A stretch of 64,000 nt of DNA from Franzmannia qiaohouensis (GTDB lineage Bacteria; Pseudomonadota; Gammaproteobacteria; Pseudomonadales; Halomonadaceae), in contig NZ_JARWAM010000003.1 of the NCBI RefSeq assembly GCF_031451695.1, positions 1-64,000 on the forward strand. Reading direction: 5' to 3'. A program made the translations under genes and the position numbers. Of this stretch, positions 42,567 to 49,906 are shown one piece after another. The notes beneath the pieces were generated by a model that saw only the letters and a program-made list of their open reading frames with translations, had not been told where the DNA came from and made no database searches. Position 1 is the first letter of the stretch, and the number at the start of each line of letters is the position of its first letter.

Positions 42567-45343
42567 CAGGATGCTTCCCGTTTCGCCTTGGCAGCTGAAT
42601 TGGGCGTAGCCGTCATTTTAGTGTACAGGTCAAACAGCTTTTCCAGGCGCTCTGTATCGTTCTTGAAACGGCGCCCAATATAGATCCGTTCCAGCACCTC
42701 ATCGTTCTGCTCATGGGCGTGGCGCAAATCGGCGGGCATTTTTTCCGGGTCGTAAAGATCTGCAATGGTGGCCGGGAAATGGGCTTCTCGTGCCAGTAGG
42801 ATGTTCTCGGCGCAACGGGTGAGATCGGCTTTATTCTTCTCGGTCAGGGTTGGCACTGGGAAGGTGTTCCAGCCCAATGTGTTGGAATAGCTAAATCGCA
42901 TTTCTAAACGTACGCAGACTGCTCCAATCCAGACCCAATGCAGACGAGAGACTATCAGTGCCAAGTTCCAAAGCGGCGCATCGTAGAGAGCGAAAACCTT
43001 ATCGGACATAATTGCACCCGGCTCCATTATTGCACATGGAAGGTAATCACGATTTTCGGAACTAACTCGGGGGACAACAAGGAGGGTCTCATCGCCAGTT
43101 TGCCGCACCTGTTGGAATGCATGAGGCCGCTCTGCGGTATCCCGCGTCATTTTTTTAGTGCTTCTTAAGCGCTCATCACGCACAAGAGCGATACGCCTGT
43201 TAATTGATGGAATATTTTCCGCCCGTTCCCGATTCGCATCAGTTATCCAAATACAATATCTCAACCTCCCATTTATCAATTCCTGGGACCCTACATAGCG
43301 GCGTATGAACAGAGATTTTTCTTCTTCGTTTAGAAGTAGGATAGGTACTTCGTCGGGCTCTAGCAGAAGATGCCCTCCATCAACCGGCTTGTTTCCATTG
43401 TCCATTTTGCTCAGCCCACTCATTATTCTATCGGTCGGGCAAACAATGATATTTTTTCCGGCAACGAGATAAGCATTTATCGTATCGACTTCTTTTAGGG
43501 CGGTTTGGTTCGCATTCGATAGCGAGTAAATTTTTTTGGTGCTTTGAAGGTTGTTTGCAATAGCAACAATGGCAACAGTCACGCCTGCGTTGTAGCTGGC
43601 TAAATTAGCCCACTTGAAACTGGTATGAGCAAATACAATCTCATGCCCTGTGTCAAAAATTAGCGGCCAAAGGATTGAAACTTGCTGTCCTTGGCATATC
43701 GAATTCGTTGTGACGAAGGCGGCTACAGTTGGCGTATGCAGGCCATAGTCGGCGGCCTTCATAAACCAACCAGCCACATAATCTAGAGTCTTCCAAGTTT
43801 TGGTACGACTGCCAAAAATGCGGTCAAGGTCCTGTTTTTGCTCTTTGGTCTGCCACGTTGACCCAAGATAAGGAGGGTTTCCACAGATATAGGTCTCCCC
43901 TCCCTCATTCTCGAAGTCAATTTGAGCTTGATCAAGCGGGGATTCAAAGAGATCATCTGCATGCAGCTTGACGCCGGTTCCTGTTGGCGGGCAGATACTC
44001 AGCCAGTCCAGGCGTAATGCATTGCCGCAGGTAATCCAGTTTTCCGAATCCAGCGGTAAGAACTCGGCCAGTGCCAATTTTTTGCCGCGATACAGCAGGT
44101 CACACTGGTATTCGGCAATAATCAATGCAAGCCGGGCGATTTCTGCGGAAAAATCCCGCAGCTCGATCCCTCGGAAGTTGGTCAACGGAATGTCTGTTGG
44201 CCGGTTTGGCTCGCCGCGACGTTGATTGATGTCGGCTTCGATGGCCCGCATTTGCTTGTAGGCGATAACCAGAAAATTTCCCGAGCCACAGGCTGGATCG
44301 AACACGCGGATCTTGGCCATACGGTTGCGTAAATTCAGTAACTTGCGGGGGTTATCGCCCGCTTCCTCAAGCTTTTCACGCAGGTCATCCAGGAACAACG
44401 GATTCAGCACTTTCAGGATGTTGGGCACACTGGTGTAGTGCATGCCCAGGGAGCCACGCTCTTCGTCGTCGGCAACTGCCTGGATCATGGAACCGAAAAT
44501 ATCGGGGTTAATCTGGGTCCAGTCCAGGCCGCCGATGTGTAGCAGGTAGGAGCGAGCAATTTTGCTGAAGCGCGGTACTTCAACACTGCCCGAGAACAGG
44601 CCACCATTAACATAGGGAAAGCCATCAGCCCAGCGTGGAATGCCTGCTGCGGCACGCTCGGCTTGTTTGGTATTCATTGCATGGAAGATTTCGCTGATCA
44701 CCTCGTGGGTGTTGGCAGAATCCCGGGCGCTCATTCGCGCGACGGTATCGGTAAACAGGCCGCTACCGGAGAAAATATCGGTGTCCTCTGCAAAAAAACA
44801 GAAGATCAGGCGCGCCATGAAGTGATTCATCTCGTGGCGTTGATGCTCGGTGCCCCAATCCGGGTTGTCCTTCAGCAGCTCCACATACAGCCGGTTCAGG
44901 CGACTGGTTGCGCGAATATCAAAAGAGCTATCCCGTAATTGCTTAACGGTGCTTATACCGGCAAGCGGTAAGAAGAAGCCGAAATGGTCAGGAAAGGCTT
45001 CGTAGGTGCAGGCGACTGTTTCCCCGTTCTCCAAATCTTCAGCTTCGAAGTCCACGCCATCAGTAGCCAGGATGAAGCGCGCCTTGGCCCGGCTGGTCGC
45101 TGGGCTGGCCTTGAGAGCTTCAAGTGTTTGCGTAACTGCTCCGCCATCAGCCACAGCGATATGGATATTGTTTGTCTGCAACACGCCGCCAAGATCGGAC
45201 TTGTTTGATGCGCCCGAGCGGAGCCGCTTGATGGTGGTAGCCTTGTTGCCGAAGGCCTCCAGGAAGGCATATGGGAACTCAGCCGGGTCAAAGGGCTGCT
45301 GTGCCAGATCGGATATTGCGGCTTCGATTTCTACTGCGTTCAT
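42566..45343 (-). CDS. MmeI-like class I DNA methyltransferase
   Basis: 925 residues from ATG 45343 (MNAVEIEAAISDLAQQPFD); an in-frame ATG at 45358 is also possible. Motif I is VFDPACGSGNFL near residue 348 and the catalytic motif IV is NPPYLG near residue 484, an adenine-N6 type. A target-recognition-like region and a helical C-terminus follow. MmeI enzymes carry an N-terminal PD-(D/E)xK nuclease, but I see no such motif in the first 200 residues here. The start overlaps the toxin gene stop by 4 bases. Confidence 0.88.
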   Translation of the reverse strand: MNAVEIEAAISDLAQQPFDPAEFPYAFLEAFGNKATTIKRLRSGASNKSDLGGVLQTNNIHIAVADGGAVTQTLEALKASPATSRAKARFILATDGVDFEAEDLENGETVACTYEAFPDHFGFFLPLAGISTVKQLRDSSFDIRATSRLNRLYVELLKDNPDWGTEHQRHEMNHFMARLIFCFFAEDTDIFSGSGLFTDTVARMSARDSANTHEVISEIFHAMNTKQAERAAAGIPRWADGFPYVNGGLFSGSVEVPRFSKIARSYLLHIGGLDWTQINPDIFGSMIQAVADDEERGSLGMHYTSVPNILKVLNPLFLDDLREKLEEAGDNPRKLLNLRNRMAKIRVFDPACGSGNFLVIAYKQMRAIEADINQRRGEPNRPTDIPLTNFRGIELRDFSAEIARLALIIAEYQCDLLYRGKKLALAEFLPLDSENWITCGNALRLDWLSICPPTGTGVKLHADDLFESPLDQAQIDFENEGGETYICGNPPYLGSTWQTKEQKQDLDRIFGSRTKTWKTLDYVAGWFMKAADYGLHTPTVAAFVTTNSICQGQQVSILWPLIFDTGHEIVFAHTSFKWANLASYNAGVTVAIVAIANNLQSTKKIYSLSNANQTALKEVDTINAYLVAGKNIIVCPTDRIMSGLSKMDNGNKPVDGGHLLLEPDEVPILLLNEEEKSLFIRRYVGSQELINGRLRYCIWITDANRERAENIPSINRRIALVRDERLRSTKKMTRDTAERPHAFQQVRQTGDETLLVVPRVSSENRDYLPCAIMEPGAIMSDKVFALYDAPLWNLALIVSRLHWVWIGAVCVRLEMRFSYSNTLGWNTFPVPTLTEKNKADLTRCAENILLAREAHFPATIADLYDPEKMPADLRHAHEQNDEVLERIYIGRRFKNDTERLEKLFDLYTKMTATPNSAAKAKREAS

Positions 45344-45765
45344 CCCGCTTCGCCCCATGGATTAATCACTTCTACACCTGCCGCCTCAAAAGGGCCGGTA
45401 TCTCGTGTGGCCACCGCAAGGCCGTTGGCTGCCGCTGTAGCAGCAATAAAGCCGTCAGCCGTAGCAATCGCCAGCCCGGCCTTTTGAGCCTTGGCGATAA
45501 GCTCGGCGTAGGTTTGGGTACAGGGGAGATCAAACGGAAGTACACGCCCGGTAAATAGCGGCAGCACTCTCCGTTCCAGGCTCTCAAGCAAGCCGGTACG
45601 GCGCTTTCCTGCCGGAAGCAGGGCGATGCCCGACCGTAGCTCTGCCACTGTGATGGCGGACAGGTAGAGGGTTTCCAGAGCCTGTGCGTCGATCCACCCG
45701 ATAACACCAGGCTCTGGCTCCCGGCGCAGTGGCTCGGAGATAACGTGGGTGTCGAGCAGGATCAT
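45340..45765 (-). CDS. FitB/VapC-type PIN-domain toxin
   Basis: 141 residues. The acidic PIN residues are visible: Asp in ILLDTHVISEP (residue 5), Glu in VAELRSG (residue 42), Asp in ATADGFIAA and Asp in ATRDTGPF. This fits a VapC/FitB ribonuclease. Its start overlaps the antitoxin stop by 4 bases, and its stop overlaps the methyltransferase start by 4 bases, so toxin-antitoxin and defence genes are one operon. Confidence 0.88.
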   Translation of the reverse strand: MILLDTHVISEPLRREPEPGVIGWIDAQALETLYLSAITVAELRSGIALLPAGKRRTGLLESLERRVLPLFTGRVLPFDLPCTQTYAELIAKAQKAGLAIATADGFIAATAAANGLAVATRDTGPFEAAGVEVINPWGEAG

Positions 45766-46016
45766 TCAAAGTTCACCGGTTTGGCTGGCGTCTTGTCACG
45801 GACTTGCTCAAGCACGGCAAACTCGTTGTCGGTTAGCTTGGCCTGCTTACCTATGTCGGCCAGCAGAGAGCCCAGCTTGACCCGCCCCTCGGGCGCGACA
45901 GCAGCCTCCAGGATCTCGCGTACCTCGGCTTCCATGCTATGCCCATGCAGAGCTGCACGGACGCGCAAGGCACGGTGTACCTCATCAGGAAGGTTGCGAA
46001 CAGTCAGCATGGCCAT
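45762..46016 (-). CDS. FitA/VapB-type ribbon-helix-helix antitoxin
   Basis: 84 residues from ATG 46016, preceded by GGGAGA. The N-terminus MAMLTVRNLPDEVHRALRVRAALHGHSMEAEVREIL is a typical FitA ribbon-helix-helix DNA-binding domain. The C-terminus (about 45-84) should wrap the PIN toxin. It is the first gene of the long minus-strand defence operon and probably represses the promoter at 46,049-46,077. Confidence 0.88.
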   Translation of the reverse strand: MAMLTVRNLPDEVHRALRVRAALHGHSMEAEVREILEAAVAPEGRVKLGSLLADIGKQAKLTDNEFAVLEQVRDKTPAKPVNFE

Positions 46017-46032
46017 TGGAAGCGTCTCCCAT

Positions 46033-46049
46033 TGCATTCAATGCATTCA
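46033..46049. promoter_or_regulatory. Candidate antitoxin operator
   Basis: TGCATTCA occurs twice with a 9-bp step (46,033-46,040 and 46,042-46,049), and AATGCATT (46,040-46,047) is a palindrome. It abuts the -10 element of the promoter, where a FitA-type repressor would be expected to bind. Confidence 0.45.
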
Positions 46050-46077
46050 TTGTATGACCCTGACTGCATCTTAACAA
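46049..46077 (-). promoter_or_regulatory. Promoter of the toxin-antitoxin/defence operon
   Basis: On the minus strand, -35 TTGTTA (46,072-46,077) and -10 TACAAT (46,049-46,054) are separated by 17 bases. This is the only good promoter I see for the minus-strand gene run that ends with QatD at 32,896. Confidence 0.6.
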
Positions 46078-46334
46078 GGCGTGACGCGGCAGCGGTATTC
46101 CCCCTCGGAGAGCAGGATAGCGTCGAGCCCGTCAGGGCGAGTAAGTTCATGGATTTGCTAGGCCGACGCTTGCGGCGGTATAGCAAATACCTATCCTGCC
46201 CGCATCCAACGCGACCTTATAGCGACGACATACGGACACACTCACCAAAAAAAGACAATCCGGCCAATACATCTTCTGCAATATAGAATATTTATCAATA
46301 TAAAAAGACAGATTGATAACTATCACTCCACGTG

Positions 46335-46394
46335 TGTCGCTAAAGTGTCCCTGCACTGTCGTTAATGTGTCCTTATTGTGTCGCTAATGTGGCG
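46335..46394 (+). repeat. Three 22-bp-spaced TGTCGyTAA repeats, left array
   Basis: TGTCGCTAAAGTGTCC (46,335), TGTCGTTAATGTGTCC (46,357) and TGTCGCTAATGTGGCG (46,379) are spaced exactly 22 bp, two helical turns. They may be TraK-like or initiator binding sites. Confidence 0.85.
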
Positions 46395-46414
46395 CAACCT
46401 CTTTTTGTTCAATA

Positions 46415-46434
46415 ACTTGCGATATGTCGTAAGT
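46415..46434. promoter_or_regulatory. 20-bp dyad operator, left copy
   Basis: ACTTGCGATA/TGTCGTAAGT is a near-perfect palindrome between the repeats and the TraK-like gene. A perfect version occurs at 51,917-51,936 before the rep operon. The shared site suggests one repressor, possibly the HTH protein at 51,620, controls both operons. Confidence 0.65.
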
Positions 46435-46490
46435 GCTCGAATCGCCCCCAGCATTTATCATCCCAGTGGTGTGACACGAGGATTACGCCT

Positions 46491-46715
46491 ATGGGATTGT
46501 TGGAAGAACTTAATGCTGCCAAAAAGAAAAGTTCACTGGGCAGCGGGAAAGTTGTTTTCTTGAAACATATGGAAGAGATAGAGGAAGCCTTGAATCAAGG
46601 TTATACCGCCATGGATGTTTGGTCTCTTCTGCACAAGAAGGGTGAACTCCAAATTAAATACAACCAGTTCTCTGTTTACGTAAGGAAGTACATCAAGGAG
46701 AAAAACGATGTTTAA
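46491..46715 (+). CDS. TraK-like oriT-binding relaxosome protein
   Basis: 74 residues. The stretch GSGKVVFLKHMEEIEEALNQGYTAMDVWSLLHKKGELQIKYNQFSVYVRKYI follows the IncP TraK pattern (K-N..FL, I..ALE.GY....IW..L...G...I.Y..F..Y). It is shorter than RP4 TraK. TraK binds and bends DNA beside oriT and stimulates nicking by the TraI relaxase. It is the first gene of the plus-strand operon, directly after an IncP-like nick region. Homology is by eye. Confidence 0.65.
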   Translation: MGLLEELNAAKKKSSLGSGKVVFLKHMEEIEEALNQGYTAMDVWSLLHKKGELQIKYNQFSVYVRKYIKEKNDV

Positions 46716-47460
46716 GCGAGCGGCTATTTTTTTATTAATTGCGACTTTTACTGCTTCACCTCCCGCTTTTTCAGGTGGCGGCGGCCTGACTGGTGGGGCT
46801 ACGGAAATAACACAACTTCTGAACAACGCCGAGTTGCTGGATATAGCCATCAAGGAAGCGGAAAACCTGGCCTATCAAATTCGGCAGTATGAAATTATGT
46901 ATGAGAACTTCCGTAACCTGCCCAACCACATCAAGCAACAAGCTTTGGCGGATCTCCAGGCACTGGCCAGCATCGTGGCCACAGGCCGGGCTGTGGCTTA
47001 TAGCTCTGGGCAGATCGACGAAGACTATCAGCGAGAATACCGCGACTTCGAATACTACGCTCAACGCCAGCAAGGCAACCATGATGCATTGGCAGAGCGG
47101 TACCGGGATTGGTCTCAATCTAACCATGACAGCGTGCGCGGGGCGCTCCGGGCGGCTGGTCTCCAGGCCCAGCAGTTTGACCGGGAAGACTCCGCGCTTC
47201 GCACCATTGAAGCGCAAATGGAAAGTGCAGCAGGTACTAAGCAACTGCTCCAGGCGGGGGGCTCTATCGCTGCCATGCAGGTGGAACAGCTCCAGAAGCT
47301 CCGGCAGCTTCAAATGGCTCAAATTCAGCTACAGGCCACCCATGTAGGTGGTCAAGTGGACCGGCAAGCAGAGGACGATTCTGCCTGGCATCGCGCAGTT
47401 GCGCCGCGTAATAACAATCCTGATACCCAGCAGCCGATCCAGGCCAATGACTTGTTTTGA
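46708..47460 (+). CDS. trbJ: P-type conjugative transfer protein TrbJ (VirB5-like)
   Basis: 250 residues with a signal peptide (cleavage near PAFS-GGGG). The body is long and helical, with the TrbJ hallmarks TEITQLLNNAELLDIAIKEAENLAYQIRQYE and IEAQMESAAGTKQLLQAGG. TrbJ/VirB5 proteins sit at the pilus tip and are exported. It overlaps the TraK-like gene by 8 bases. Its last 30 residues resemble the end of the next protein. Confidence 0.88.
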   Translation: MFKRAAIFLLIATFTASPPAFSGGGGLTGGATEITQLLNNAELLDIAIKEAENLAYQIRQYEIMYENFRNLPNHIKQQALADLQALASIVATGRAVAYSSGQIDEDYQREYRDFEYYAQRQQGNHDALAERYRDWSQSNHDSVRGALRAAGLQAQQFDREDSALRTIEAQMESAAGTKQLLQAGGSIAAMQVEQLQKLRQLQMAQIQLQATHVGGQVDRQAEDDSAWHRAVAPRNNNPDTQQPIQANDLF

Positions 47461-47470
47461 GGAGTGAGCA

Positions 47471-47677
47471 ATGAATACCAATACCAAAATTCTGATTGTG
47501 ATTGCTGGGCTCATGGCGTCTATCGCAACCGCAGCGGCCTTGTGGCAGACCGATAAGGCGGAAGAAGATGCTGCCTGGGAGCGTGCGACAGCTCCGCGTG
47601 AAAGCCTGCCATCTTCGCAGCGTCCTATCACCAGTGATGATCTGTTCGGCTCAGGAGCCGGGGAGGATGGGCAATGA
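47471..47677 (+). CDS. Small membrane-anchored TrbK-like protein
   Basis: 68 residues: one N-terminal hydrophobic segment (ILIVIAGLMASIATAAALW) and a periplasmic tail. Position between trbJ and trbL is that of trbK, the entry-exclusion gene of IncP systems, but there is no lipobox cysteine as in RP4 TrbK. Its tail (AEEDAAWERATAPRES...DDLF) mirrors the end of TrbJ (AEDDSAWHRAVAPRNN...NDLF). Entry exclusion is inferred only from position. Confidence 0.6.
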   Translation: MNTNTKILIVIAGLMASIATAAALWQTDKAEEDAAWERATAPRESLPSSQRPITSDDLFGSGAGEDGQ

Positions 47678-49185
47678 GACCTTGGCTATATCCGTTGCTC
47701 TATGCTGGTCTGGTGCTGCTTAGCGGGCCTGTGGCCGCATCTGATGGCGATATAGTCCGCGACCTTCAAGAGGGGTTCCGAGACTCTGTAGCTTTGTGGT
47801 ACGCCCCGTTGCAGCAAGTAGCGACCTGGCTGCTGCTATCGCTTGCGGTGATTTCATATACCTGGTCAGCCAGCCAGATGGTGCTGCGAAATGCCGATTT
47901 GGGCGAGTTCGTGGCTGAGTTCGTCAGATTGGTGATCTTCACCGGGTTCTTCCTGTTTCTGATCCAGGGTGGCCAGCAGTTGGCGGAAACCATGATCAAG
48001 GGCTGGATATGGATCGGCGGTCAGGCTACCAGTACCAGCTTGAGCCTGAGTGTGCCGGAGATCCTGGAGCGCGGCTTTACCCTCGGGGGCGATGTTATTT
48101 CGGCAGGCAGTGGCTTGAGCCGGATTGCCTACACCATCCTGGCGTTACCCGTTGTGATCTTGTACACGCTGATTGCCGCTTATGCCTTCTTCGTGCTCGC
48201 TGAAATGTACGTGGTCACGGCTGCAGGAATTGTTCTGCTAGGCTTTGGCGGTTCGCAGTGGACGGCGGATTACGCCAAAAAGTACATCACCTACACCATC
48301 AGCATCGGTGCCAAACTCTATGTCATGTTCCTGGTCATCGGCGCGGGTGAGCAGTTTATCCACCAGTGGGCTGTGAATCAGGATCACGAGTCGTTCCGGG
48401 CCATTCTCGCCATCATTGGTGTGCTTTTGATGATGGCCATTCTGGTGAAGATGATTCCTGACGCGGTTCAGGGAATCATCAACGGGGCTTCTCTCGGCAG
48501 TGCAACGCCGACTGTAGGCGGTATGGCAAGGGCTGCCGGGTCTGTCGCTGTAGGGGCTGCTGTAGGCGCGGCGGGCGGCACTATGGCCATACGTGAGGCT
48601 TCAAAGCTGGCTGGTGAGCAGCTCGGCGGCGGTGGTGCGCTCGCTTCGGCGGCAGCTCCCGGTGGTGGGTCATCGGGCGGCAGTTCATTCCTGGGCGCTC
48701 AAGCAGGTGGTTCGTCAGCCGGTGGTACCTCACCAAGCGCTGGAACAGGGCCGCTTTCCATGCCTGGTGGTGGTTCATCGGCGGTCAGTGCTACATCGGG
48801 GGCTGGGCGCATGGCCCACGCCGGTCAGACCATGAAGAACCTGACGAAGGCGGCAGGTGAAACCCTGGGGGGCAAGATCATGGGTGACTACAACGCCAGT
48901 CATGGTTCCTTCGGTGGTTCGATGGCGCAGAAGCTTCGGGCTGAACGGCTCGGCATGTCGGAAGGCGGCGAGCCGGCCCATACGGGTGGCCAGCAGGGCA
49001 ACGGCCAGACCGGTGCCATGAGCGGCACTATCCGAGGTGCATCGCCTTCTGATGGCGGCAGTACGCATAATCAGACCCCCCAAGCCACGCATAATCGCCC
49101 CCCCTTTGAATCGGCAAGTAGCGAGCATGGCGGCTCAGAGCAGCCCTACATGTCACCTGCACGGAGACTGAACGATGATCAATGA
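47674..49185 (+). CDS. trbL: P-type conjugative transfer protein TrbL (VirB6-like)
   Basis: 503 residues: signal peptide, then five or six membrane segments between about residues 45 and 270, including the conserved AEMYVVTAAGIVLLGFGGSQWT. A long Gly/Ser/Ala-rich C-terminal tail follows. TrbL/VirB6 is the polytopic inner-membrane channel protein. The start overlaps the small gene by 4 bases. No other mating-pore gene is present in the island, so it must work with a helper's machinery or be non-functional alone. Confidence 0.88.
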   Translation: MRPWLYPLLYAGLVLLSGPVAASDGDIVRDLQEGFRDSVALWYAPLQQVATWLLLSLAVISYTWSASQMVLRNADLGEFVAEFVRLVIFTGFFLFLIQGGQQLAETMIKGWIWIGGQATSTSLSLSVPEILERGFTLGGDVISAGSGLSRIAYTILALPVVILYTLIAAYAFFVLAEMYVVTAAGIVLLGFGGSQWTADYAKKYITYTISIGAKLYVMFLVIGAGEQFIHQWAVNQDHESFRAILAIIGVLLMMAILVKMIPDAVQGIINGASLGSATPTVGGMARAAGSVAVGAAVGAAGGTMAIREASKLAGEQLGGGGALASAAAPGGGSSGGSSFLGAQAGGSSAGGTSPSAGTGPLSMPGGGSSAVSATSGAGRMAHAGQTMKNLTKAAGETLGGKIMGDYNASHGSFGGSMAQKLRAERLGMSEGGEPAHTGGQQGNGQTGAMSGTIRGASPSDGGSTHNQTPQATHNRPPFESASSEHGGSEQPYMSPARRLNDDQ

Positions 49186-49436
49186 ACGCCCGCAAGCCCC
49201 TGTTTGGTATTTGCTAGCCTGGTTGGGGATAGCGCTTTTGCTGGTCGGCTTCGCTATCACCGGGTCATGGATTGCCTGGCTGATGCTGCCGGTATGCTAT
49301 CCCTTCATTATGAAAGCCGTCTCCTGGCGGCCAGAACCCCAAGATCGCCGCAGCAACCTTGATGCCTGATCGTGGCCATTGAGGCTATCTGGCGCGTAGG
49401 GGCGGTACGCATAATCGGACCCCCCTACGCATAATC
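49063..49436 (+). repeat. Four ACGCATAATC repeats followed by C-runs
   Basis: ACGCATAATC lies at 49,063-49,072 and 49,087-49,096 inside the end of trbL, and at 49,407-49,416 and 49,427-49,436 after the last operon gene. Each is followed within two bases by five or more C. Conservation in both coding and non-coding sequence suggests a DNA-level role. Confidence 0.6.
49175..49369 (+). CDS. Small two-pass membrane protein after trbL
   Basis: 64 residues with two hydrophobic helices (about 10-28 and 31-48) and short polar ends. It overlaps trbL by 11 bases and ends the operon. I do not recognise it. A mating-pore accessory or exclusion function is possible. Confidence 0.6.
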   Translation: MINERPQAPVWYLLAWLGIALLLVGFAITGSWIAWLMLPVCYPFIMKAVSWRPEPQDRRSNLDA

Positions 49437-49477
49437 GCCCCCTCCTCGCTGAAAAACTCTTCACCAGTACTGACTGT

Positions 49478-49500
49478 GCCGGGCGCTGCCCGGCGTTTTA
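49478..49500 (+). terminator. Terminator of the tra/trb operon
   Basis: GCCGGGC (49,478-49,484) and GCCCGGC (49,488-49,494) with a 3-base loop, followed by GTTTTA. It lies about 110 bases after the last gene of the operon. Confidence 0.65.
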
Positions 49501-49747
49501 ACGCCAAAAAGGGGGGGGCTTGCCTTGGCGTCGAAATCAGCATGGTCAGCCCATCCATAATAATAAGAAGAATAATATTCTGATTATTCTTATGGTAAGG
49601 GTGTGCTTTCAGCGCCGTTTCACCTGCTCACGAAACAGGCCGGGCAGTCATAAGGGCTCGGAGTGGGCGCGGGGTGGAAGCCTTCTTTTTGGCGTTCAAT
49701 CAGCAAGGCCAGCTCGCGCCTTCCAGGCGCGGGCTGTGCCGCGCAGG

Positions 49748-49906
49748 TAGTAGTTCTTAGTAACTACTAGTACGGATTTTGGCGAGGTCGCGGAAAGCCA
49801 GTATTGGCGGGCTTTCCAGCGATTTTTTGGAAGCCTAGACGTGACCGTTAATACGGTAAAACGTGACTGTTAATACGGTAGAGCGTGACCGTTGATACGA
49901 TACTAC
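49748..49906. other. Candidate IncQ-like oriV: two hairpins and three 22-bp iterons
   Basis: An 8-bp hairpin TAGTAGTT/AACTACTA (49,748-49,769) and an 8-bp hairpin GGAAAGCC/GGCTTTCC (49,792-49,817, then T6) precede three direct 22-bp units starting GTGACCGTTAATACGGTA at 49,841, 49,863 and 49,885. The last unit overlaps the repC stop codon. IncQ origins combine 20-22-bp RepC-binding iterons with hairpin priming sites, so the parts fit. The order and position after repC differ from RSF1010. Confidence 0.65.

Larger units (their letters stand above)
46113..46490 (+). other. oriT/control region, left copy (upstream of the TraK-like gene)
   Basis: It contains in order: a GCCC/GGGC hairpin (46,127-46,138); an inverted pair TTTGCTA/TAGCAAA (46,154-46,160 and 46,181-46,187); the IncP-type nick motif ACCTATCCTGCCCG with the expected nick after 46,198; an AT-rich stretch; three 22-bp-spaced repeats; a 20-bp dyad (46,415-46,434); and GAGG before ATG 46491. 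The same blocks in the same order occur on the opposite strand at 51,850-52,217. RP4 oriT has the same nick sequence and also precedes traK. A further opposite-strand CTATCCTG lies at 46,113-46,120. Confidence 0.75.

Noticed and set aside
42566..45343. BREX PglX
   Set aside because: The methylase resembles MmeI-type enzymes in length and motif context, and no pglZ, brxC or brxL gene is near.
46708..49369. A complete P-type conjugation system
   Set aside because: Only trbJ, a trbK-like gene and trbL are present. The essential ATPases, core complex, coupling protein and relaxase are missing.
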